A stretch of DNA of 29,118 bases from Chrysochromulina parva. Lineage: Eukaryota; Haptophyta; Prymnesiales; Chrysochromulinaceae. Both the position numbers and the translations under genes were made by a program. This document shows positions 1 through 10,300 of this stretch, piece by piece. Each line of letters starts with the position of its first letter. Position 1 is the first letter of the stretch. The notes beneath the pieces are model-generated. The model did no database searches and had not been told where the DNA came from. It saw only the letters and a program-made list of their open reading frames with translations. The stretch lies in assembly GCA_002887195.1 (NCBI GenBank), contig PJAB01000346.1, forward strand, positions 1-29,118, in the 5' to 3' direction.

Positions 1-722
1 CGTGCGATGTGAATGCGAGCGCGAGCTATGTGAATGCGGCTCAGAGGTCAGCACTCGCATGCGCGGCAGAGGCAAGATCAGCGGAGGCGGCGAGGTCGGC
101 AGAGGTGGCCAGATCGGCGGAGGCGGCCAGGTCGGCGGAGGCGAACGCGGCGGTGGAGGTGGCGAGGTTGGCGGAGGTGGCCAGATCGGCGGAGGCGGCC
201 AGGTCGGCGGAGGCTAACGCGGCGGCGGAGGCGGCGAGGTCAGCAGAGGCGGCCAGGTCGGTGGCGGCGGCCGCGGCAGAGGTGGCGAGGTCGGCGGAGG
301 CGGCGAGGTTGGCGGAGGCGGCCAGGTCGGTGGCGGCGGAGGCGGCGAGGTTGGCAGAGGCGGCGAGGTTGGCGGAGGCGGCCAGGTCGGTGGCGGCGAT
401 CGCGGCGGAGGCGGCAAGGTTGGCAGAGGCGGCGAGGTTGGCGGAGGCGGCCAGGTCGGTGGCGGCGATCGCGGCGGAGGCGGCGAGGGAGTTGGAGGCG
501 CTCGCGGCGGCAGAGGAGACGACAGCTGCGGCCGCAAGGGTCGCACAAGCTTCTAGAATGTCATCAGTGGCTGCTAGGTCAGCATCTGTGGATGCTAGGC
601 TCGCAGCTGCCGCAGAGGCTGCAAAGGCGGAATGCCCGAATGAGGTGGCGTGGGATGCAGAGGTTTTGAGGTTCAATGCTATGTCGAGGGAGCTGGAGGC
701 GAGGGAGCTGGAGGTTCAATGA
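1..722 (+). CDS. Partial Ala/Glu/Arg-rich repeat protein (3' end)
   Basis: The reading frame is open from the window edge to a TGA at 720-722, so the start lies outside. The product is almost entirely short Ala-rich units of the type AARSAE and AARLAE, followed by a less repetitive tail ending in SRELEARELEVQ. Such A/E/R patterns suit a long helix or coiled coil. No family is recognised. The opposite strand is also open over much of this stretch and a glycine-rich frame overlaps its start, so the coding strand rests on the helical pattern and on resemblance to the Ala-rich section of the protein at 25713. It could instead be a non-coding minisatellite with fortuitous open frames. Confidence 0.4.
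   Translation, partial: CDVNASASYVNAAQRSALACAAEARSAEAARSAEVARSAEAARSAEANAAVEVARLAEVARSAEAARSAEANAAAEAARSAEAARSVAAAAAEVARSAEAARLAEAARSVAAEAARLAEAARLAEAARSVAAIAAEAARLAEAARLAEAARSVAAIAAEAARELEALAAAEETTAAAARVAQASRMSSVAARSASVDARLAAAAEAAKAECPNEVAWDAEVLRFNAMSRELEARELEVQ
70..490. repeat. GC-rich 18-bp-type minisatellite
   Basis: Degenerate tandem units of about 18 bp (GCGGAGGCGGCCAGGTCG and variants), with a higher-order block of about 60 bp that recurs near 300-480. They underlie the AARSAE repeats of the overlapping ORF. Confidence 0.75.
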
Positions 723-1365
723 GTCCGGGGGCCTTGGGACTCATTGATTTATGTAGGGCTGATTTCCAAAATTAGTAATTACCCTAATGAGTGCGAGCGG
801 ACTACCTTAAGCGGCCGTGAACCAACGTGTGAAGAGACAGACAGCGGAGCCATCAGTAGCATACATGGGGATACCTATCGGGAGATCTGCTGCTCAGGTT
901 TCGAGACCCAAGGGGGACCCTCGAAGCTAGTCGATGCGCATCCTGATTAACCCTTACGGGAGATACACGGGGAAGATCGTGTGCTACTCGGCATCTCTGC
1001 ACCTCATTGGGGGGGAGTTCTCGATGCGCAATGTCGCGCATGTCGTCGAATCCTCCGATGAGAGTTGAGTGTCCCGCCCAGGCCCACCCACCGCGATGTA
1101 AGCCTGGTCTAGCTTTAGCAGGGACTGGAGGGTTGTCGCGCTCACCAGGATGCGTTTGTGTAGCTTTGATGAACCGCAATTCAACGGTTCAACGCGCGAC
1201 CAGGTTTACACCTGGAGGCCAGGATAGTTACATTCATTGTAGATTGTTATTAATCTCCTTTATTATTTTGCGTGAATTTATTATTTGGAAGTTCATCATG
1301 GCGTCCATAGCGGCTACATGTAGATGTACTGCTGCTATTTTACTTTTTAGTGGCCTCCTATTTAT
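723..1365. other. Intergenic region, convergent 3' ends
   Basis: About 640 bp between the end of the Ala-rich ORF (+) and the stop codon of the helicase (-). I see no gene here. The part at 1220-1365 is AT-rich compared with its surroundings (TTATTATTTT, TTTATTATTTGG), which suits 3' UTR or polyadenylation sequence. Short ORFs on both strands have no recognisable similarity. Confidence 0.5.
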
Positions 1366-4300
1366 TTAGTGGCCCTGCGCGACGTAGAAGCCCTCCTCCT
1401 CCTGGAGCAGCTGCACGATCGCCCCAACGGTCCTACCGGTCAGGTCGGCCTCGGCTGTGGGCGCCGCAATCTTGGCCAGCAGCAGCTTATCGAGCTCGAC
1501 CCGCAGCTGACGAAACAGCACCGCCACGCGCGGCGGCGCCTCAAACTCCATCCAACCATCGATGGTGATCGTCTGCTCCGCGTGGCGCACCTGACGGGGG
1601 AGATGGTCTGGGCGCCGTCGTGAGCGCTTGCATGCGGGGACATGCGGGGCATTAGCGGCAAGGGCATTGACGAACCTTGAGCTCGCCTCCAAATAAGAGG
1701 AGCGGATAGGGCGTCACCATTGACGAATCTCGCAGGTACACGCGCCCGGTGCGCACCTGTCCGTAGAAGCACGTGCCAAGATCAGAGGCTCATCACAGGC
1801 TCATCAGCGGGTCAGAGGCTCATCATAGTCTCATCATAGTCTCATCAGAGGCTCATCAGAGGCTCATCATAGGGTCATCAGTGCGAGCGCACTTTCTCGT
1901 AGTACACGAGCCATCGCGATTCGAAGAGAGGTAGGCCCGAATTCACCGAGGATGGGTGGATCTCGACGGGAGCTCCGCCGTACCTGCAATCAGCCACAAT
2001 CAGCCGTGATCATCCGCAATCATCCGCAATCAGCTGCAGTTCGTATCCGAGGCGGTTCGCGGACATCAGAGGCAATCAGCCGCAATCAACTGCCGTACCC
2101 TTCGAGGGAGGGGGTGCCACCCCTCCCCCCTTTGCCGCCGCCCTTGCCTCCCTTGCCTCCTTTGCCTCCCTTGCCGCCGCCCTTGCCTCCCTTGCCGCCT
2201 TTGCCGCCAATGCCACCGCCCCCCTCGGCATCCGCGAGCGTCGACGCACGCACCACGTTCGGGTACAGCCCCGCGCACAACACGGCGCGCACGCACGGTA
2301 TCGAGGCGGCGTGAGCGTTGTAGTGGGCACCTCCCAACGGCCGTTGCTTCATGATCGCCTTCACACTCGCCTGAGAGGCTAACGGCTCCACCTTGGTGGA
2401 CGGCTCAGCCTCCTTCCTTTTTTGGAGGCTTCCTTTTGTGGAAGACTCCTTCGCCGCCTCGACCTCGTTGACCTGATGTCGTTGACCGCGAACTTCGACC
2501 TCGTGGACCTGATGTCGGCCCGATATTTCCTTTCTTGGATCCGCGAGGTCCCATTCTCGCGTGCTCCCGAAAAAGTCCACAAACTCGTTGCGCGTGTACG
2601 CCGCGCCGTCCGGCGCCACCCGCCGCTCGGGAATTTGAGCCGGTGCACCTTCCTGTTGGACGACGGGCATGGGCGTCGTAGTGGGCGTCGTCGTGGGCGT
2701 CGTCGTGGGCGTCGTCGTGGGCGTCGTCGTGGGCGTCGTCGTGGGCGATGATGGCGTCGTGTCGGGCGCGGGGGCACGTCGGGTGGGCGGCGGCGGCGGC
2801 AGGGCAAGCTGCGGCTGCACGAATCCGATCTCGAGGAGCATCTCGAGGAACTGTCCCATCACCTGGTCCATTTGAGTCAGAGTGTCATCAGAGACACATC
2901 AGAGTGTCATCAGAGTGTCATCAGAGTGTCATCAGAGTGTCATCAGAGTGTCATCAGAGTGTCATCAGAGGCTCATCACCTGGTCCATTTGAGTCAGAGT
3001 CTCCCAAGAAAGGAAGTTGGTGCGGCAAAGCTCGCGCGCCGCCGCCGCGCCTCGCGCCGACGCCCGACGAAACGCTTCATAAGCATGCAAGATGGCGAGG
3101 TGGTCTGAGCGGAGCACGCCCGCGAACCTAATGAGGGAGCCAATCAGCATGCCATCAGCATGCAAGATGGCGAGGTGGTTTGAGCGGAGCACGCCCGCGA
3201 GGGAGCCAATCAGCATGCCATCAGCATGCCAATCAGCATGCACTCAACATGCACTCCGCATGCACTCCGCATGCAATCAGCATGCACTCGGCATGCACTC
3301 AGCATGCACTCAGCATGCACTCTGCATGCACTCTGCATGCACTCTGCATGCACTCGGCATGCACCTCTTGCGTGCGGCGCGCGCCTCGTCGCGGTGGTCA
3401 AAGGGCTCGACGAAGGGTGAGCGGAGGGAGAGGCCAGCGGCGATGATGAGGATGGGGTGCAGGCAGCCGAGCATGCTGCGGGAGAGTGAGAGGCGATTAG
3501 GAGGCGATTAAGGGCAATTAGGAGGCGATTAGGAGGCAATTAGCTTCTACAAAGATACGGGGCAGTTGGCGTCTACCACGATGATGATGGCGAGGGCCCA
3601 AAGAGGGGCCATCAGATCTCCAAAGAGGAGCATCTGAATCTGAATCTGAATCTCAATTTAAATCCTCAATCTCAATCTCAATCTCCATCTGTAACTCGGT
3701 CTCGCACCTGCCAAAGAGGAGCATCTTGCCGATGCGAACGTCTACCGGTAGCGTCGCGAGGTGGTGTCCGAGGGGCGTGAGCTCCTGCTGAGGACCCTCG
3801 AGAGCCTGATGAGGGAGGCAATCAAGGTGATGAGGGAGGCAATCAAGGTGATGAGGGAGGCAATCAGCCTGATGAGGGAGGCAATCAACTGATGAGGGAG
3901 GCAATCATAATCGCACCTGCAGTTCGGCGAGCGTCGTGATCGCCTCCCGCACCGCATGTGCGGCAGGTGGGTTGAGTGCCTTCGACAAGAAGGATTCGAT
4001 CTCGCCGAGGTCGAGCAGCTTGATCTGCGGGCGGAGATCGTGCGGCGGCGCGGTCATCAACGGTGATGAAAGATCGCCAATGATCATCAGCGGTCATCAG
4101 CGGTCATCAGCGGCCATCAGCGGTCATCACCTGCAGACAGAGCTCGCGTAACGGTCATCAGTGGTCATCAGCGGTCATCAGCGGTCATCAGCGGTCATCA
4201 GCGGTCATCAGCGGTCATCACCTGCAGGCAGAGCTCGTGTAAAGGCACGCGGAGCATCTCGGGAGGTTGGAAGGGAGCCATCCCGTCCGAACGAGCCTTC

Positions 4301-7300
4301 GTGTACCTGTGGGGACACGGGGCGCCGTGGTGAGCGCTTGCATGCATGGCAGGGAGGTTGGAAGGGAGCCATCCCGTCCGAACGAGCCTTCGTGTACCTG
4401 CCGCAAACATGCTCCATCAGAGTGGCCGTCGGACAGCATCAGGCGCAATCAGGCGCAATCAGGCGAGGGCTCTTCGCAATCAGGCTCAATCAGGCGCAAT
4501 CAGACGCGGGTTCGTCGCAATCAGGCGCAATCAGGCGCAATCAGTCGAGGGCTCGTCGCAATCAGGCGCAATCGGACGCAATCAGACGAGGGCTCGTCGC
4601 AATCAGCCGTCATTACATGTAGAACGCCTCGCCCGCCTGCACACGGCCTGCACGTCCGCGCCGCTGCCGTCGGTTCGCCGTTGAGATCCAGCAGTCGATC
4701 AGCTGCGGGAGCCTGTTAAGCGCGTCGTATCGGTTCTCCTTGGCACGCCCCGAGTCGATGACGATGATGATGTCATCAATCGTGATCGAGGTCTCGGCGA
4801 TGTTGGTCGCAATCACGACCTTGCGCTGGCCGTTGGGCGGCTGTTGGAAGACGGCGAGCTGCTCCGAGATCGCAATTGAAGTGGTCATCAGTGGCCATCA
4901 GTGGTCATCAGTGGTCATCAGTGGCTATCAGTGTTCATCAGTGGTCATCAGTGGTCATCAGAGGCCATCATGACCCATCAGAGGTCATCAGTGGCCATCA
5001 GTGGCACTCCCCTGCTTGGCCGAGGCTTGCAATGAGAGAGGTCATCAGAGGCCATCAGTGGTCATCAGTAGCACTCACCTGCTCCGACTGCGCAATCATC
5101 GAATGTAGCGGGAGCGGCAGCAGCGTTCGGCTTGACGGAACACCGACGGAGAGGGCTGCATGCAACGCCATGATCTCATGGGCGCCTGGGACGATATCAC
5201 GAGAGGCGATCAGAAGGCCATCAGCAGTCAGCATGCAATCCGAGGCAACTCTGAAGGCAATCACGGCAATCAGAAGGCAATCAGCATGCAAACCGAGGCA
5301 ACTCTGAAGGCAAGCACGGGTCCATCAGCAGGGTCGTCACCGGGCATGAACACAAGGATCGCGCCTGGCGGTCATCAGGGCGTCATCAGGAGGTCATCAG
5401 GGCGTCATCAGTCGTCATCAGGGTCGTCACCGGGCATGAACACAAGGATCGCGCCTGGCGGTCGATGCGCATCGAGATGAAACACGAGCGCCGCAATCGC
5501 GTCAATGTTCACTCGCTCCTCGTCCATGATCTCGAGAGACTCGTACACGTGCCCCGGGTACGTCGCCGCACCATCAGCCACAGCCGCCGCCCGCGCCGCC
5601 TCCTTGGCCACCGCCGCGCTCAGGGCGTCTCGCATGGCGCCGCGCGCCTGTGGGGAAGGGCGGGGCGCCGTGGTGAGCGCTTGCATGCTGGAGCACTCGC
5701 CGCGCTCAGGGCGTCTCGCATGGCGCCGCGTGCCTTGCCAGAGCCGTCGCCCTTGCGCAAGTTCGCATGCATCGCGACCATCTCGGAGAAGCCGAGCCCT
5801 TCCCCTCCACCGCGCTGTGTTGGGCAAGGGCATGCGAGGAGGTGAGGTGGTGTTTGGCGCTCAGAGAGGCGCCGTGTCGGGCGCTCAAAGGTGGCACGAA
5901 GATGTTGGCGCTCATCGATGGTCTCTGGTGCCAAAGGAGGTCATCAGAGGTCATCAGAGGCCATCAGTGGGTCCTCAGAGGCAATCAGCGGCGCACCTCG
6001 GCCGAGCGCTCGCGTTTCGCGTACTGCGAGCCCGGCTCGATGATGAATCCGGTCATCATGAGAATCTCCTCAAGCCAATGCTCTTCCACAGGATGGGTGA
6101 AGCCGGGGATGTGCAGCGAAGGCGCGGGGGACGTCCGGATTTGGAACGTGGGTGCAACCATAATAGGCAAGCCCACCTCGGCTTCGTCATCCTGATTCGT
6201 CAACTTCGTCACCTTCGTCTCCTCAGCTTCGTCATCGAGGATTCGAACGGCGAAGTAGTTGGAGAACATGGAGGCATTGACGGTGGCGGACATGAGGATG
6301 ATGCGGATGGAGGGGCGACGGCGCACGAGATCGCGCAGGATGATGAGCAGAAAGTCGCTCTGCAGTGAGCGCTCGTGGACCTGATGATAGAGGCAATCAG
6401 CATGCAATCAGAATGCAGTCCGCATGCACTCAGCATGCACTCAGCATGCACTCAGCATGGCACTCGGAAGAAAGCCGCTCTGCAGTGAGCGCTCGTGCGA
6501 GTACCTCGTCCACGATCTGATGATGGAGGCAATCAGCATGCAATCAGCATGCAGTGAGCGCTCGTGCGAGTACCTCGTCCACGATCTGATGATGGAGGCA
6601 ATCAGTGAGCGCTCGTGGACATGATGATGGAGGCAATCAGTGAGCGCTCGTGTGAGTACCTCGTCCACGATCACGTGCGAGATCCCGCCGAGATCGGCAT
6701 CTCCGTGCAATCGACGCAGCAGCACCCCCGTCGTGCAGAAGAGGAGACGCGTGGCGGCCGAGCGCTTCGACTCGAGGCGGATTTGATAGCCCACCTGCCA
6801 AATATGGACATCATCCAGCGCAATCAGGCGCAATCAGACGCAATCAAGGGCCATCCGACGCAATCTCAGTACCGTCTGGCCGAGTGGCTCGCATCGCTCA
6901 GCGGCCACCCGAGTCGCCACACCGATAGCACTTAAGCGACGAGGCTGGGTGCAGATGATCGAGACGGCGCCCGCACGGCCGGACTCTATGGCGTCGTCCA
7001 GGATGAATTGAGGCACCTGCCAAATTAGGGAGCGGGTTTGGGGCGATCAGAGGCACTCCGCGAGGCCAGCAGAAATGGGGGCACACCTGAGTCGTTTTCC
7101 CACAGCCTGTCTCGCCACTGACCACAAGCACGGAGTGGCCCTCGAGGGCGCTCAATACGGCGCGGCGTTTGGCGGCGGCCGGTAGCTTGTCACGCGCCGC
7201 CTGCATCTCGTTCCATTTATGGGTGCCTTGCTTCGCGCGGTGCAAGGCATGCAGCTGCTGCCCCTGCGACTGCTGAGCCGCCGTTAGAGGCGCAGGTAGC

Positions 7301-10300
7301 AGAGCGGCGGCAAGGTCGGAGGCCTTCATGGGAGGCGGCGGCGGCGGAGCGGGAGCGAGAGGAGCTTCCATATCAGGCGATGCGGGAGGGAGAGGAGCCT
7401 CAGTGGCGGTGGACGCGAGGGTAGCGGCAGTGAAGGCTCCGGCCGCATTGCATGCCGAATCGGCAACGCCATCTGACGAAACGGCACCCACTCGACCCAA
7501 ATTAGGCAATACGCCATCCGACGAAATGGTACCGCCGTCGAGCGCCCTCGTGAGCACTTCCTCGTCGTCTGTGCCCAACCTTTCCATATTGGGTACTGCG
7601 GTGGTCACCTTTTCGTGAGCACTGGCGGAGGCGGTAGAGGTCTTGCCCGCTGCCAGCACCGCCGCCGTCGCCGTCGCCGATCCGCTCCCGCCATTTTGAA
7701 GGTGCTCGGGCCATTCGCCGAGAGTTCCTCGACCCCTGCCCATATTAGGCAGGTGACTCCCGCCATTTTGAAGGTGCTCGGGCCATTCACCGAGAGTTCC
7801 TCGACCCCTGCCCATATTAGGCAGGTGACTCCCGCCATTTTGAAGGTGCTCGGGCCATTCACCGAGAGAGCCTCGACCTCTGCCCATATTAGGAAGGTGC
7901 TCGGGCCAATCAGCGAGAGTTCCACGCCCTCGACCTCTGCCCGTATTCGACGCTAAAACCACCCCTGTCGACGCTGAAACCACCCCTGTCGACATTGCCG
8001 ACGCCGCCGGTGCCGCCGGTGCCGCCGGTGCCGCCAAGAGCGCCGTACCGAGCGCCGGAGCCACCATCGCCGCCGATGCTGCCGGTGCTGGTGCTGGTGC
8101 TGCCTCGACCGCCGCTGCCGCCGGTGCTGGTGCTGCTGCCGCTTGCGCTTGCGCTTGCTGCCTGGCCGCTCGCTTCGCAGCAGCCTCAGCCTCGTCCTTT
8201 TGGATCAGCGCTTTGACCTGCAATCCAGTGCTAATCAGAGCCCAATCAGAGTCCAATCAGAGTTCAATCAGTGGCGATCCGGTTCTAATCAAAGTCCAAT
8301 GAGGACCCAATCAGAGTCCAATCAATCCTCTCATCACACCTGCTCCCGACGACGCTCCCTCTCCGCCTCCATCAGTGGTCATCAGTGGCCATCAGCGATC
8401 ATCGGTAGCACTCACCTGCTCCCAACGACGCTCCCGCTCCGCCTCCTCCGCCGCCTCGCGTTCCCGCCGCACCTAATTAGGGAGAGAAGTGCGCCGTGGT
8501 GAGCACATGCATGCAAGGGCGCCTCCTCCGCCGCCTCGCGTTCCCGCCGCACCTCCGACTCGAGTAACGAGCGCATCGCAAGCGAGTCACGCGCATACGC
8601 CGCCGACTCGTGTGCCGTCGTGCCCACACGCGCCGTTGTGAGCGGGCGCGCCGCCCCACCGTCGGCCGCCGCCGCCGCCGCCGCCGCCGCCTCGGCGGCG
8701 CCCGCCTCGGCCGCCGCAGCCGCGACCTCCTCGACCGTTTGCGGCGGCGGCTTGATGCATGCTAGCCGTTGGAGCAGATGAGGCAGCTCCTGTCGAAACC
8801 AGCTGAGCAGGTCGAAGAGCACAGGCGCCGCGCCGCTGCCGGAGGCCGCATTCTCGAGATGATCAGTCATCAGTGGTAATCAGCGGTCATCAGCGGTCAT
8901 CAGCGGCACTCACCTGCCGGAGTCCGCATTCTCGAGGGCGAGCTGCAACCCCCGCCGCAGAAGGACCTTTGTAAGCTCGAGCTGCGTTTGGGGCAGGAGC
9001 TGTGGACAGCACACGGCCACCAGCGGCGGCGCTCGGGGGTAGGGCCACCACGGGCGCGCGGCGCGGGAACAGACGAGCAGCTCGAGTGATTCCACAGTGC
9101 TCGACGATCTCGCCTGATGAGGAGCGCAATCAGGCCGACGCAATCAGGAAGGGCGACTCAGGCTGGGAGATTCAATCTGGGAGATTCAATCTGGGAGATG
9201 CAATCCGGGAGATGCAATCCGGGAGATGCAATCCGGGAGATGCAACCACAGGGCTTCCACAGGGCTTCCCACAGGGCTTCCACAGGGCTTCCACAGGGCT
9301 TCCACAGACGTACCTGCTCGATGACGCCTGCCATCAAGGCGCCCGTTGGGAGTCGCGTGCCATCAGGGGCGAAGCCCGAGAGACGCGCCGCAAGGTGCCT
9401 GATGAGGGGTGCCATCACGAGGTGTCATCAGAGGTCATCAGGGGCGCCGCAAGGTGCCTACCCGAGCGGCACGCACTCGGGTTCGTCAGGGGCACTCGGG
9501 TTCGTCCGGGGCACTCGGGTTCGTCATTTGCACTCGGGTTCGTCAGGGGCACTCGGGTTCGTCCGGGGCACTCGGGTTCGTCATTTGCACTCGGGTTCGT
9601 CAGGGGCACTCGGGACGCATCCGGGTTCGTCAGGCAGGCACCCGTCCAAGGCGCCCTCGGCAGCGTGGGCCTTGGAGCAGTATGCCGAGTGCACGATGCG
9701 GTTGGTAGGCAGCGCGCAGCCCGGCAGCACGCAGTTCAGACAGCGTCCAGCGGCGGGCACGGCCGACGCGCCGCCCCGAGCACCAGCGCCTTCATCATCG
9801 TCGATCAGATGCTCGGAGCTAAATGTCCACGGTGCCTCACCTGCCAAGTTAGGAATGCGTGTGGGGGCATCCGTGGCAAAGCAGTGGCCATCAGCGGAAT
9901 CAGTGCCAGTCAGACGCAATCATACGCAATCATACGCAAACATACGCAATCAGGCGCAATCAGGCGCAATCAGGCGCAATCAAAGGCTCACCGGTCGATG
10001 CGTCCCAGAGCAGAGTGAGGACGGATCCGCCCGCGGTTTGACGAAACTCGGGCCCGAGGATCGCGCCGAGGGCGGCCTCCTCCTCCGCCTGCATCTCGCG
10101 CAGCTCAGATTGCATCTCGTGCGCCTCAGATTGCATCTCGTGCGCCTCAGATTGCATCTCCGGAGCAAGCACCAATCTCCGCAGGCGCTCGAGCCCCGCC
10201 AATCGCGCGCTCGCCGCCCGCGCGGCCGCCATGCGCCCCGCCGCCGTGGCGCTCGTCATGGCGCTCGTCGACGCGCCGTCTTGAGCGACCGTTGGCGCGA

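Noticed and set aside
3092..3511. ORF encoding [14 protein letters not shown] repeats
   Set aside because: It is a frame through the GCATGC intron repeat, antisense to the helicase; all frames and both strands are open there.
5815..5935. Longer exon 11 of the helicase (encoding [15 protein letters not shown])
   Set aside because: Open and in phase, but it contains TGAGCGCC repeat units typical of introns, and a better acceptor (CCCAACACAG) lies downstream. Kept as an alternative only.
7328..8216. + strand ORFs over helicase exon 7
   Set aside because: Antisense shadows of the Ala/Gly/RG-rich linker, caused by high GC content.
9475..9630. CRISPR-like array (regularly repeated units)
   Set aside because: Units are contiguous and nearly identical with no unique spacers, and they lie inside a spliceable intron of a eukaryotic gene. 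The same holds for the arrays at 2880-2970, 3220-3360 and 4880-5000.
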